Of a stretch of DNA of 61,792 nucleotides, positions 49,720-58,184 are shown one piece after another. Under the pieces are notes generated by a model, which was given only the letters and a program-made list of their open reading frames with translations, did not search any database and was not told the DNA's origin. Positions within the stretch are counted from its first letter, which is position 1. Each line of letters starts with the position of its first letter. The translations under genes were made by a program, and so were the position numbers. Origin of the DNA: Streptomyces longispororuber (GTDB lineage: Bacteria; Actinomycetota; Actinomycetes; Streptomycetales; Streptomycetaceae); assembly GCF_014656095.1 (NCBI RefSeq), contig NZ_BNBT01000035.1:1-61792 (forward strand), in the 5' to 3' direction.

Positions 49720-51126
49720 CTAGGAGGATTTGAGTGCCGCGACGTCGCCGGGCGTACGGTGCGCGCCGTCGCGGGTGCCGAGATGGTGGAAGAACAGGTT
49801 CAGCGTGACGGCGACGAGCGCGCCGGCGCTGATGCCGGAGCCCAGCACGGTCTGCGCCCAGGCCGGGAAGTCGGCGTAGAAGGTGGGCGCGGCGAGCGGG
49901 ATGATGCCCGCGCCGAGGGACACGGCGACCAGGACGATGTTGGAGCTGTCGTCGAGGCCCGCCTCGGACAGGGTGCGGATGCCGCTGACCGCGATGGAGC
50001 CGAACAGCACGATGCCCGCGCCGCCGAGCACCGGCATCGGTACGAGGCTGACGACCGCGCCGAGCACCGGGAAGGCGCCGAGGACGAGGAGGGCGCCGCC
50101 CGCGACGGCGACGACGTACCGGCTGCGCACCCGGGTCAGCGACACCACGCCGACGTTCTGCGCGAAGGCCGACGTGGGGAAGCCGCCGAAGACGGGTCCC
50201 ACGAGGGTGGCGAGGCCGTCGGTGCGCAGGCCGCGGGTGATGGTGGCGCCGTCGGTCCTGCGCTCGCAGATCTCGCCGAGCGCGAGCATGCCGGCGCTGG
50301 ACTCGGTCATCAGGACGAGCATCACCAGGCACAGCGACAGGATCGCGGCCGGCTGGAACTCGGGCGCCCCGGACGCGAAGGGCGTCGGCAGGGCGGCCAC
50401 CGGCGCGGACCCGAGCGCGGAGAAGTCGGCGAGGCCGAACGGGACGGCCGCGAGCGTGCCGATGAACAGGCCCATGAGCAGAGCCACTTGCTTGAAGAAG
50501 CCGCGCGCGAACCGCTGGAAGCAGAGGATCACGACGAGGGTGAAGGCGGCGAGCGCGAGGTGGCGCATGTCGCCGAAGTCGGCGGACTCCTTGTCGCCGC
50601 CCTGGGCCCAGCCGACCGGCACGGGCATCAGCGTCACGCCGATGAGCGTGATGACGACGCCGGTGACCAGCGGCGGGAAAAAGCGAAGGAGCCGCCCGAA
50701 GAACGGTCCTACGACGAGGCAGAAGAGACCGGCGACCATCACCGCCCCGTAGACGGCGGGGAGTTCGTGTCCCGGCGCGCTGTTCTCGGCGATGGCGAGG
50801 ATCGGCGCGATGCCCGCGGAGGAGGCGGCGTTGACGAAGGGCAGGCGGTTGCCGACGACGCCCTTGACGCCGAGCGTCTGGAGCAGGGTGGCGAGTCCGG
50901 CGATCAGCAGGCTCGCGGCGATGAGCCGCGTCTGCGCGCCGGGGTCGAGGCCGACGGCCTGGCCGATGATGAGCGGAGGGGTGACGACACCCGCGTACAT
51001 GGCGGCGATGTGCTGGAGCGCGGCGGGGACGAGCCGCGAGACGTGGAGCTTTTCGTCCACCGGGTGGCATGGATCCGGCGGGGTGGAACACGGGCCGTCG
51101 CTCGGCCCTGCGGCAGGCTGTGCCAT
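49720..51126 (-). CDS. NCS2 (NAT) purine permease, proximal copy
   Basis: A 468-aa membrane symporter closely related to the one at 46618. It shows QHIAAMYAGVVTPPLIIGQA near 38, LMTESSAGMLALGE near 265 and SAFAQNVGVVSLTRVRSR near 315, with 12 or more helices. It probably imports urate or xanthine. Two different permeases in one operon suggest two substrates. ATG 51126 lies 65 bp after the uricase stop, with an 11-bp hairpin in between. Confidence 0.88.
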   Translation of the reverse strand: MAQPAAGPSDGPCSTPPDPCHPVDEKLHVSRLVPAALQHIAAMYAGVVTPPLIIGQAVGLDPGAQTRLIAASLLIAGLATLLQTLGVKGVVGNRLPFVNAASSAGIAPILAIAENSAPGHELPAVYGAVMVAGLFCLVVGPFFGRLLRFFPPLVTGVVITLIGVTLMPVPVGWAQGGDKESADFGDMRHLALAAFTLVVILCFQRFARGFFKQVALLMGLFIGTLAAVPFGLADFSALGSAPVAALPTPFASGAPEFQPAAILSLCLVMLVLMTESSAGMLALGEICERRTDGATITRGLRTDGLATLVGPVFGGFPTSAFAQNVGVVSLTRVRSRYVVAVAGGALLVLGAFPVLGAVVSLVPMPVLGGAGIVLFGSIAVSGIRTLSEAGLDDSSNIVLVAVSLGAGIIPLAAPTFYADFPAWAQTVLGSGISAGALVAVTLNLFFHHLGTRDGAHRTPGDVAALKSS

Positions 51127-51148
51127 TGCTGTCGTTCCCTCCGGTGTG

Positions 51149-51182
51149 GCGCGCCCCGCTCCCTGCGGCGGGCGGGGCGCGC
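51149..51182 (-). terminator. Hairpin between uricase and permease genes
   Basis: GCGCGCCCCGC (51149-51159) pairs perfectly with 51172-51182 around 12 nt. Within the operon it is more likely an attenuator or RNA-stability element than a full stop. Confidence 0.55.
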
Positions 51183-51190
51183 GTCCCGCG

Positions 51191-52123
51191 TCAGAGGTTG
51201 GTCATGTCGACCGGGATCTTGGCCTCGGCGCCGTCGCGCAGGATGGTCGCCTCGATCAGGCCGTACGGGCGGTCCGCGGCGTAGTAGACCGCGCCGTCCT
51301 TGGCCTCGTTGTCGAGGCCGCAGAAGGAGAGGTCCAGGCGGAAGTGGTGCTTGTTGGGCGCGGAGAAGCGGATCTCGTCTATCTCGCTGCGGTGGTTGAT
51401 GACCCGCGAGCCCATCTGGTACAGCGTCTGCTGGAGCGAGAGGGAGTACGTCTCCACGAAGGCGTGCAGGATGTGCTTCTTCGCCTGCTCGTAGGACTTC
51501 TCCCAGTGCGGCATGCGCTGCTCGTCGCTGGTCCAGTTGTGCCGCCACCACGTCGACAGGGACGTGGCGAGGATGCGGTCGTAGTCCTCCTGGAGCGTCG
51601 TGTACTTGTCCTTGATGTAGCCCCAGAACTCGGAGTTGGTGCTGTTCATGACGGTCAGGTCCTTCAGACCGCTGAGCACCTCGAAGCCTTCGCCGTCGTA
51701 CGTGATCTGGGCCAGGCGCGTCTCCTGGCCCTTGCGCACGAACGAGTGCTTGACGTCGTCGGCGCCGATGAACCGGGAGTTGGCGTCGGAGGCGGAGATG
51801 CGCTCCCAGGCGTACTCCTCGATGCGGATGCGCGCCCGGTGGATCGAGGGCTGGCTCTCCACGAAGTGCCGGGCGAGGTGGATGCCGTACTGCTCGGCGG
51901 AGTCGATGCCGTGTTCCTTGGCGAAGGCGAAGCAGGTGTTCTTGGTGGTGTCCGTCGGCAGGCAGTTGGCGTTCGAGCCGTTGTAGTGGACGTCGTCGAG
52001 GTCGCCGGAGAGGGCGACGGAGACGTTCAGGTCCTTGATGTGGTGGGTGTCGCCGTCCCGCGTGATCTTGACGACCCGGTTCTCCGCCTTGCCGTACTGG
52101 TTCTGTCCCAGAATGGTGGGCAT
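51191..52123 (-). CDS. uox: Urate oxidase (factor-independent urate hydroxylase)
   Basis: A 310-aa cofactorless uricase of normal length. It oxidises urate with oxygen to 5-hydroxyisourate and hydrogen peroxide. Active-site elements are in place: the N-terminal Lys of QNQYGKAENRV, the Thr of LPTDTTKNT near 58, KHSFVRKG near 130, the NSTNSEFWGY block near 165 and the His of APNKHHFRLDL near 262. It ends with SL/NL rather than a peroxisomal-type signal, as expected. It starts 5 bp after the stop of uraH. The peroxide is probably handled by the co-regulated catalase at 56215. Confidence 0.95.
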   Translation of the reverse strand: MPTILGQNQYGKAENRVVKITRDGDTHHIKDLNVSVALSGDLDDVHYNGSNANCLPTDTTKNTCFAFAKEHGIDSAEQYGIHLARHFVESQPSIHRARIRIEEYAWERISASDANSRFIGADDVKHSFVRKGQETRLAQITYDGEGFEVLSGLKDLTVMNSTNSEFWGYIKDKYTTLQEDYDRILATSLSTWWRHNWTSDEQRMPHWEKSYEQAKKHILHAFVETYSLSLQQTLYQMGSRVINHRSEIDEIRFSAPNKHHFRLDLSFCGLDNEAKDGAVYYAADRPYGLIEATILRDGAEAKIPVDMTNL

Positions 52124-52128
52124 CTTCG

Positions 52129-52536
52129 CTAGCTCCCTCGATATACGGAGTAGCCGAACGGGTTGAGCAGCAGCGGTACGTGGTAGTGCTCGCCCGGTAC
52201 GACGGCGAAGGTGATCGCCACCTCGGGGAAGAACACTCCGGCCGCACCGCTGTCCCGATTCGCGGGGGCGTCCTGCTGCGCCTCGGCTTGCTTGGCTTGC
52301 TTGCTCAGGAAGTACGCCTCGACGGCGAAGTCGAGCCGTACGTGGGTGGTGCCCTCCGGCAGCGCCGGCAGGTCCTTGCAGCGCCCGTCCGCGTCGGTGG
52401 CGGAGCCGCCGAGGACCGCCCACGGCGCGTCGCGGCCCGCGCGGGCCGCGAGCGTGACGGCGACGGCCTCGGCGGGGCGGCCGGCGCTGGTGTCCAGGAT
52501 GTGCGTGGACACGGAGGCGGTGGTCTCGGTGCTCAT
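52129..52536 (-). CDS. uraH: 5-hydroxyisourate hydrolase (transthyretin-like)
   Basis: A 135-aa transthyretin-related enzyme that hydrolyses 5-hydroxyisourate to OHCU. Signatures: STHILDTSAGRPA at 10-22 with the catalytic His, the Arg of VRLDF, and the terminal YHVPLLLNPFGYSVYRGS containing the family YRGS end. A loop after YFLSKQ is longer than usual (AKQAEAQQDAPANRDSGA). Its ATG overlaps the uraD stop by 4 bp. Confidence 0.95.
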   Translation of the reverse strand: MSTETTASVSTHILDTSAGRPAEAVAVTLAARAGRDAPWAVLGGSATDADGRCKDLPALPEGTTHVRLDFAVEAYFLSKQAKQAEAQQDAPANRDSGAAGVFFPEVAITFAVVPGEHYHVPLLLNPFGYSVYRGS

Positions 52537-53069
52537 GTGCGCGGTCCCTCTTCCTTCTCTTCCTCTTCCTCGACGAGGCGGGCCAGCCGGATACGGTTGA
52601 TCTTTCCCAGTTCGGCGCGGACGATCTCCCGTTCGCGCGCGGGGGAGTTGGCGAGCCGCTCCTTGACCGCGTCCCGCATCTGCTCGCCGGTCCTGCCGGT
52701 GGCGCAGATCAGGAAGACGTGGCCGAACTTCTCCTGGTAGGCCAGGTTCAGTTCGAGCATCTCCGCCCTGAGTTCCTCGGAGGCGCCGGCCATGCCGCGC
52801 TGCTCACGGGCCGAGGTCGGGTCGCCCGGCTTCGGGCGGCCGATCGGCGGGTGCCCCGCCATCGCCTCGGCCAGGTCGGCCGCGGTCAGCTCGGCCGTGG
52901 CGGCGTCGCTGGCGGCGTACAGGGCTTCGGCGGTGGCGAAGGGGCGCTGAGCGAGAAGTCTTCCGCCCCAGGCGGCCGAGGCGCAGGCCTCGTGGAGTGC
53001 GGTGCGCGCCGCGGCCTCGTCGAGGGTGTTGAACCGGGCGAGGCCCGGCGTCTTGGTGCTCGAAGTCAC
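52533..53069 (-). CDS. uraD: OHCU decarboxylase
   Basis: A 178-aa all-alpha enzyme converting 2-oxo-4-hydroxy-4-carboxy-5-ureidoimidazoline to S-allantoin. The catalytic His is in AGHPPIG near residue 73, with the conserved KFGHVFLICATGRT near 123-136 and the helix ending RAELGKINRIRL. A Glu-rich tail (EEEEEKEE) is an oddity. GTG 53069 has GGAGG 5 nt upstream. It is the first gene of the operon uraD-uraH-uox-permease-deaminase-permease. Confidence 0.93.
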   Translation of the reverse strand: MTSSTKTPGLARFNTLDEAAARTALHEACASAAWGGRLLAQRPFATAEALYAASDAATAELTAADLAEAMAGHPPIGRPKPGDPTSAREQRGMAGASEELRAEMLELNLAYQEKFGHVFLICATGRTGEQMRDAVKERLANSPAREREIVRAELGKINRIRLARLVEEEEEKEEGPRT

Positions 53070-53108
53070 GGGGGCCTCCGGGGCCTTTGTGCTGGACGGG
53101 CTGGCGCA

Positions 53109-53150
53109 TAGCTAACGCCGTCGGAAACCGGCCGTCAACACTTTGTTGAA
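53109..53150 (-). promoter_or_regulatory. Purine operon promoter with class A operator fused to -35
   Basis: On the minus strand TTCAACA-AAG-TGTTGAC (53150-53134) runs into the -35 TTGACG (53138-53133), followed after 18 bp by TAGCTA (53114-53109). The same 17-mer, with one change, and the same spacing occur at the catalase promoter. Confidence 0.7.
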
Positions 53151-53238
53151 AAGTTCAGGTAAGAAAGGCCGCCGCCCGGTGAACGGACGACGGCCTGGGT
53201 GCACTGTGCAGCGGCTGGCGCCGGACGGGGGGGTTCTC

Positions 53239-53325
53239 AGCCCGTCCGGCGTTTGAGGACGAGCGCGCCAGCGCGATGAACGGGGGTCCAGGGGGCGGCG
53301 CCCCTTGGTTTCGGGAAGGGGCGCC
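53239..53325 (+). repeat. Dispersed intergenic repeat, long form
   Basis: This copy matches the one at 10041 over about 85 bp, including the core, the GCGCGCCAGCGCG hairpin, GATGAACGGGGGTCCAGGGG and GGTTTCGGGAAGGGGCG. It fills the gap between the divergent uraD promoter and the stop of the regulator gene at 53351. Confidence 0.8.
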
Positions 53326-53350
53326 CCGCGAGGGACCGGGCCCCGCGGCC

Positions 53351-53713
53351 CTACGTCGTGCGGTTCAGGTAGTTGTACACCGTGAAGCGGCTGACGCCGA
53401 GCGCGGCGGCCACCGTCTCCACACCGTGCCGGACGGCGAACGCACCCCGCGCCTCCAGCGACCGCACGACCTCCTGCTTGGCCTTGCGGTCGAGCTCGGC
53501 CAGCGGCTTGCCCTCCTTGCGCTCCAGGGCGAGCAGGATGCGGTCCAGGGAGTCGGCGAGCTGCGGCAGGCGCACGGCGAGGACGTCCTCGCCCTCCCAG
53601 GCGAGCACGACGTCGTCGGGTCCGGCGTCGCCGGGCGGCAGCATCTCCCCGCCCATGGCGTCGACCAGCGGCTTGACCGCCGTGACGAAGGGGTCGTCCC
53701 CGAGGCCGGTCAC
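53351..53713 (-). CDS. DNA-binding protein with DauR/YheO-type helix-turn-helix
   Basis: A 120-aa protein. The C-terminal 55 residues match the DauR/YheO helix-turn-helix: LDRKAKQEVVRSLEARGAFAV near 70-90, then VETVAAALGVSRFTVYNYLN. The N-terminal half is short and lacks the YheO PAS-like domain, so it may sense little or work with a partner. GTG 53713 overlaps the stop of the upstream gene (GTGA), so the two are co-translated. Placed between the uraD and hyi promoters, it is a good candidate regulator of the purine genes. Confidence 0.78.
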   Translation of the reverse strand: MTGLGDDPFVTAVKPLVDAMGGEMLPPGDAGPDDVVLAWEGEDVLAVRLPQLADSLDRILLALERKEGKPLAELDRKAKQEVVRSLEARGAFAVRHGVETVAAALGVSRFTVYNYLNRTT

Positions 53714-53970
53714 TTATCCGCCTCCCCCGCGCCGCCCACCACGTTGAGCTGGAGCGACACCCGGGTCGCGCCCGCCCGCAGCGAGGTGCGCAGCATCGTG
53801 TCGACGGCGGCGAGCACCGTGTCGACGTCGCCCTCGGCGGTGTTGCCGAACGGTCCGACGTCCACCGCGTCCAGGTCGGCGGCCTGCAGGACGTCGCGCG
53901 CGGCCAGCGCGTGCGGCGGCGCCTCGTCCAGGTCGAAGGGCTCGGTCGTGAACTCCACTCTCAATCGCAC
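53710..53970 (-). CDS. Small protein resembling MTH1187/YkoF thiamine-binding family
   Basis: An 86-aa ferredoxin-like alpha/beta protein: RLRVEFTTEPFDLDEAP, then AVDVGPFGNTAEGDVDTVL and a final strand RVSLQLNV. The GPFGNTxEG segment resembles the conserved ligand loop of MTH1187-type proteins; this is from memory and not certain. It starts with GTG 53970 close behind TAGGTT, so the transcript may be leaderless. It is coupled to the DauR-type gene and may supply its ligand sensing. Confidence 0.6.
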   Translation of the reverse strand: MRLRVEFTTEPFDLDEAPPHALAARDVLQAADLDAVDVGPFGNTAEGDVDTVLAAVDTMLRTSLRAGATRVSLQLNVVGGAGEADK

Positions 53971-54012
53971 GGGCTCAACCTACTGCGGCACCGGGTTTTC
54001 GGGACGACCCCC

Positions 54013-54077
54013 TTGACAGCTTCCGCAGACCGGAGGCAGTCTTCCATCAAGTAGAAAACAACTTCCGCAATGCGGAA
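54013..54077 (+). promoter_or_regulatory. hyi promoter with two class B operators
   Basis: TTGACA (54013-54018) with a -10 near 54037-54042 (CAGTCT). TTCCGCAGACCGGAG (54021-54035) lies in the spacer and the perfect palindrome TTCCGCA-A-TGCGGAA (54063-54077) just downstream, 42 bp or four turns apart. The form resembles IclR-family operators, and aceB has a related site in its spacer. Confidence 0.6.
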
Positions 54078-54152
54078 TCTATGCGCCATCCTGTGTGGGT
54101 CGCTCCCCAGGAACGCACGCAGTCACTCACCCGGAAGGAGCGCGGAAGCCCC

Positions 54153-54992
54153 ATGGGATACTCCGACCAGCGCTTCACTGTGAACCTGTCGATCCTCTTC
54201 ACCGAGCTCCCGCTCCTGGAGCGCCCCGCGGCCGCCGCGGCGGCCGGCTTCCGGGCGGTCGAGCTGTGGTGGCCCTGGGTCGACGCCCCCGTCCCCGAGC
54301 GGTCCGAGCTCGACGCCCTCAAGCAGGCGATCGAGGACGCGGGCGTCCGGCTCACGGGGCTGAACTTCTACGCCGGGCAGCTCCCGGGCCCCGACCGCGG
54401 CGCCCTGTCCGTCCCCGGCGAGGAGAGCGAGAAGTTCCGCGCCAACGTCGACGTCGCCGCGGACTTCGCGCACTCGCTCGGCTGCACGGCGCTCAACGCC
54501 CTGTACGGCAACCGGGTCGACGGCGTGGACCCGGCCGTCCAGGACGAACTCGCCCTGGAGAACCTGGTCCTCGCGGCGCGCGCCGCCGACCGCGTGGGGG
54601 CCGTCGTCCTCGTCGAGGCGCTCAACGCCCCCGAGTCGCCGAAGTGCCCCCTGGTGAGCGCGGAGAAGGCCGTCGAGGTGGTGGACAAGGTCAACGCCGC
54701 CACCGGCCTCGGCAACGCGCGGTTCCTGATGGACCTGTACCACCTCTCCATGAACGGGGAGGACCTGCCGCGGGTGATCGCCGCGTACGCCGACAGGACG
54801 GGGCACGTGCAGATCGCGGACAACCCCGGGCGCGGCGCCCCCGGCACCGGCTCCCTCCCCCTGGAGGACCTGCTCGACCAGGTGCGCGAGGCCGGTTACG
54901 AGGGCTGGGTCGGCCTGGAGTACAAGCCCGGCGACCGCCCGAGCCACGAGTCCTTCGACTGGCTCCCGGCCGGGGCCCGCGCCGCCCGCTGA
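54153..54992 (+). CDS. hyi: Hydroxypyruvate isomerase
   Basis: A 279-aa TIM-barrel isomerase (AP endonuclease 2-like fold). It interconverts hydroxypyruvate and tartronate semialdehyde in the glyoxylate carboligase route. The catalytic Glu residues are in VLVEALN near 145 and VGLEYKP near 255, with metal ligands in MDLYHLS and HVQIADNPGR. ATG 54153 was chosen; AAGGAG lies 13 nt upstream and GGAAG nearer. It is the first gene of a forward unit with glxR. Confidence 0.92.
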   Translation: MGYSDQRFTVNLSILFTELPLLERPAAAAAAGFRAVELWWPWVDAPVPERSELDALKQAIEDAGVRLTGLNFYAGQLPGPDRGALSVPGEESEKFRANVDVAADFAHSLGCTALNALYGNRVDGVDPAVQDELALENLVLAARAADRVGAVVLVEALNAPESPKCPLVSAEKAVEVVDKVNAATGLGNARFLMDLYHLSMNGEDLPRVIAAYADRTGHVQIADNPGRGAPGTGSLPLEDLLDQVREAGYEGWVGLEYKPGDRPSHESFDWLPAGARAAR

Positions 54993-55000
54993 GCACCGGG

Positions 55001-55053
55001 CGCCCGCAGTCAACGACGTACGCACGCAGTCACCGACGTACGCACGCAGTCAG
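55001..55053 (+). repeat. 20-bp direct repeat between hyi and glxR
   Basis: The unit CGCACGCAGTCACCGACGTA occurs 2.6 times (55001-55020 with two changes, 55021-55040, and 55041-55053 partial), directly before the glxR ribosome site. Confidence 0.9.
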
Positions 55054-55066
55054 AGAGGCAACCCTC

Positions 55067-55963
55067 ATGAGCACCAACCTCCCCAAGGTCGCGTGGATCG
55101 GTCTCGGCATCATGGGCTCGCCCATGTCCGAGAACCTGATCAAGGCCGGGTACTCCGTCACCGGCTACACCCTGGAGCAGGACAAGCTGGACCGGCTGGC
55201 CGCCGCGGGCGGCACGGCGGCCGGGTCCCTCGCGGAGGCGGTCCGCGACGCCGACGTGATCGTCACGATGGTGCCCGCGTCCCCGCAGGTCGAGGCCATC
55301 GCCTACGGCCCCGACGGCATCCTGGAGAACGCCCGGTCGGGCGCGCTGCTCATCGACATGTCGTCGATCACGCCGCAGACCTCCGTCGACCTGGCGAAGG
55401 CCGCGCAGGAGAAGGGCATCCGGGTGCTCGACGCCCCGGTCTCCGGCGGCGAGGCGGGGGCCGTCGAGGCGGTCCTGTCCATCATGGTCGGCGGCGAGCA
55501 GGCCGACTTCGACGCGGCGAAGCCGCTGTTCGAGGCCCTCGGCAAGACCATCGTGCTGTGCGGCCCGCACGGCTCGGGCCAGACCGTGAAGGCCGCCAAC
55601 CAGCTCATCGTCGCGGTGAACATCCAGGCCTGCGCCGAGGCCGTGGTCTTCCTGGAGAAGTCCGGCGTGGACCTCAAGGCCGCGCTCGACGTCCTGAACG
55701 GCGGACTCGCCGGCTCCACCGTCCTGACCCGCAAGAAGGACAACTTCCTGAACCGCGACTTCAAGCCGGGCTTCCGCATCGACCTGCACCACAAGGACAT
55801 GGGCATCGTCACGGACGCCGCCCGCTCCGTGGGGGCCGTGCTCCCGGTCGGCGCCGTGGTGGCCCAGCTCGTCGCCGGCCTGCGCGCGCAGGGCGACGGC
55901 GGCCTCGACCACTCCGCGCTGCTGCGGGCCGTCGAGCGCCTCTCCGGCAGCCCGGTCGCCTAG
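55067..55963 (+). CDS. glxR: 2-hydroxy-3-oxopropionate (tartronate semialdehyde) reductase
   Basis: A 298-aa beta-hydroxyacid dehydrogenase. The NAD(P) fold VAWIGLGIMGSPMSENL starts at residue 8, the substrate-binding DAPVSGGEAGA is near 120, and the catalytic Lys in GSGQTVKAANQLIV near 172. It reduces tartronate semialdehyde to D-glycerate, completing glyoxylate assimilation. AGAGAGG precedes the ATG. It lies 74 bp after hyi and is surely co-transcribed; the glyoxylate carboligase gene is not in the window. Confidence 0.93.
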   Translation: MSTNLPKVAWIGLGIMGSPMSENLIKAGYSVTGYTLEQDKLDRLAAAGGTAAGSLAEAVRDADVIVTMVPASPQVEAIAYGPDGILENARSGALLIDMSSITPQTSVDLAKAAQEKGIRVLDAPVSGGEAGAVEAVLSIMVGGEQADFDAAKPLFEALGKTIVLCGPHGSGQTVKAANQLIVAVNIQACAEAVVFLEKSGVDLKAALDVLNGGLAGSTVLTRKKDNFLNRDFKPGFRIDLHHKDMGIVTDAARSVGAVLPVGAVVAQLVAGLRAQGDGGLDHSALLRAVERLSGSPVA

Positions 55964-56054
55964 CCCTCCCCGACTTCCGGGCCGTGGCGGCGCTGACACC
56001 TGTCCTGTCGCGCCCAAGCGCCGCCGCGGCCCGGAACCCTGCCCCACCCCCAGC

Positions 56055-56096
56055 TTCAACAAACTGTTGACGTGACGGACGGGGCGTCCCTACGCT
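56055..56096 (+). promoter_or_regulatory. Catalase promoter with class A operator fused to -35
   Basis: TTCAACA-AAC-TGTTGAC (56055-56071) overlaps the -35 TTGACG (56067-56072); after 18 bp comes TACGCT (56091-56096). Initiation near 56103 leaves a leader of about 112 nt that contains repeated CAGTGCTCC and CAGCAGCTCC units. Confidence 0.7.
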
Positions 56097-56214
56097 CACG
56101 TCACTCAGCTCAGCAGTGCTCCACAGTGCTCCGCGGCTGTCCGCGGCTCACTCCAGCTTCGCAGCAGCTCCCCAGCAGCTCCCGCAGTCCCGCACGGAAG
56201 GCCGACCCACCACC

Positions 56215-57672
56215 ATGCCGCAGCGCGTGCTCACCACCGAGTCCGGCGCCCCCGTCGCCGACAACCAGAACTCCGCCTCCGCCGGCGCCGGCGGTCCGCT
56301 CCTCCTCCAGGACCAGCACCTCCTGGAGAAGCTCGCCCGCTTCAACCGCGAGCGCATCCCGGAGCGCGTGGTGCACGCCCGCGGCTCGGGCGCGTACGGC
56401 TACTTCGAGGTGACCGACGACGTCACCGGCTTCACCCACGCCGACTTCCTCTCCGAGGTCGGCCGGCGCACCGAGGTGTTCCTGCGCTTCTCCACCGTGG
56501 CCGACAGCCTCGGCGGCGCGGACGCGGTGCGCGACCCGCGCGGCTTCGCGGTGAAGTTCTACACCGCCGAGGGCAACTACGACCTCGTCGGCAACAACAC
56601 CCCGGTGTTCTTCATCAAGGACCCGCTGAAGTTCCCCGACTTCATCCACTCGCAGAAGCGCGACCCGTTCACCGGCAAGCAGGAGCCCGACAACGTCTGG
56701 GACTTCTGGGCGCACGCCCCCGAGGCCACGCACCAGGTGACCTGGCTGATGGGCGACCGCGGCATCCCCGCCTCGTACCGCCACATGAACGGCTACGGCT
56801 CGCACACCTACCAGTGGACGAACGCCCAGGGCGAGGCCTTCTTCGTCAAGTACCACTTCAAGACGAACCAGGGCATCCGCTGCCTGTCCGGCGAGCAGGC
56901 CGCCGAGCTGGCGGGCAAGGACCCCAACTCGCACCAGACGGACCTGCTCCAGGCCATCGAGCGCGGGGTCAACCCGTCCTGGACCCTGCACGTGCAGATC
57001 ATGCCCGCGGCCGACGCGGCGACCTACCGCTTCAACCCCTTCGACCTGACGAAGGTGTGGCCGCACGCCGACTACCCGCTCCAGCGGGTCGGCCGCCTGG
57101 TCCTGGACCGCAACCCCGACAACGTCTTCGCCGAGGTCGAGCAGGCCGCGTTCTCGCCGAACAACTTCGTGCCCGGCATCGGCCCCTCGCCCGACAAGAT
57201 GCTCCAGGGCCGCCTGTTCGCGTACGCCGACGCGCACCGCTACCGCCTGGGCGTCAACCACACCCAGCTCGCGGTGAACGCGCCCAAGGCGACCACGGTG
57301 GACAACTACGGCCGCGACGGCCTCATGGCCACCAACGCCTACGGCCGCGACCGCAAGAACTACGAGCCGAACTCGTACGACGGCCCCACCGAGACCGGCA
57401 GGCCGCTCTCCGCGCCGCTCGCCGTCAGCGGCCACACTGGTACGCACGAGGCGCCCGCGCACACCAAGGACGACGACTTCTTCCAGGCGGGCGAGCTGTA
57501 CCGGCTGATGTCCGAGGAGGAGAAGGAGCGCCTGGTGGCGAACATCGCGGGCGGGCTCTCCCAGGTGTCCCGCGAGGACGTCGTCGAGAAGAACCTGGCC
57601 CACTTCCACGCCGCCGACGCCGACTACGGCAAGCGTGTGGAGGAGGCGGTCCGCGCCCTGCGCGAGGACTGA
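56215..57672 (+). CDS. Small-subunit monofunctional haem catalase
   Basis: A 485-aa clade 3 catalase. The distal His is in [14 protein letters not shown] near 55, the Asn in [12 protein letters not shown] near 128, and the haem-ligand Tyr in [17 protein letters not shown] near 338. The C-terminal segment is short, without a flavodoxin domain. It dismutates hydrogen peroxide in the cytosol. Its promoter shares an operator and spacing with the uricase operon, so it probably exists to remove uricase-derived peroxide. ATG 56215 matches the family start; GGAAGG lies 13 nt upstream. Confidence 0.95.
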   Translation: MPQRVLTTESGAPVADNQNSASAGAGGPLLLQDQHLLEKLARFNRERIPERVVHARGSGAYGYFEVTDDVTGFTHADFLSEVGRRTEVFLRFSTVADSLGGADAVRDPRGFAVKFYTAEGNYDLVGNNTPVFFIKDPLKFPDFIHSQKRDPFTGKQEPDNVWDFWAHAPEATHQVTWLMGDRGIPASYRHMNGYGSHTYQWTNAQGEAFFVKYHFKTNQGIRCLSGEQAAELAGKDPNSHQTDLLQAIERGVNPSWTLHVQIMPAADAATYRFNPFDLTKVWPHADYPLQRVGRLVLDRNPDNVFAEVEQAAFSPNNFVPGIGPSPDKMLQGRLFAYADAHRYRLGVNHTQLAVNAPKATTVDNYGRDGLMATNAYGRDRKNYEPNSYDGPTETGRPLSAPLAVSGHTGTHEAPAHTKDDDFFQAGELYRLMSEEEKERLVANIAGGLSQVSREDVVEKNLAHFHAADADYGKRVEEAVRALRED

Positions 57673-58184
57673 GCCCCCTTCACCTCAGAGACTGCGCCGG
57701 GGACTTGACGGGAGGTCGGTCCCCCGCGCGGAACCCGCGTCGCCGTGCGCCCGGATGAGGGGTGGCACACGGCGCGCGGGGGACTGTGCCGGCCGACGCG
57801 GCCGGCGCCGCATGAGGACCGCGGCGCGCTCCGGCGAGCCAGTGCGGTGGTGAAGGTCTCGCGGCTCCCCCTTCGACCTGAGGAGGGGGCGGCCGGGGGC
57901 TGTCGCCGGACCGCCGCGGTCCTCGCGGGGGCGTGTCCTTTCGGGGGCGTGCCCTTCCGGGGGCGTGCCCTTCCGGGGGGTGTCGGCCTGCGGCCTCGTC
58001 CTCAGACGCCGGACCGGCTGTTCATCGGCCTCCGGCCTCGTCCTCAAGCGCCGGACGGGCTGAAACCCTCATGCCGCGCCCCGGCGGTCCGCCCCCGGGC
58101 ATGTCACCGCCTCCGCCGCACGGCGGAGGCGGTTCGGCTGTGCGGTGGACGATCATCGTCGCGGCAGCCGGAAAGCTCGAGGGC
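57673..58184. repeat. Repeat-rich intergenic region after catalase
   Basis: No gene is supported in these 512 bp. It holds three tandem 16-bp units of the GGGGGCGTGCCCTTCC type (57927-57974) and two inverted copies of the dispersed repeat core (57995-58019 with mismatches, 58037-58061). A TGCCGGCCG...CGGCCGGCG hairpin near 57788 may terminate catalase. Confidence 0.65.

Noticed and set aside
46256..51091. Longest open frame in the window, 1611 codons on the minus strand
   Set aside because: It is Arg/Pro-rich with no domain logic and lies across the deaminase and both permeases, which read correctly in another frame. It is a high-GC shadow.
57685..58047. 120-codon minus-strand frame after catalase
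   Set aside because: Arg/Pro-rich, made of the tandem and dispersed repeats, and without a ribosome site.
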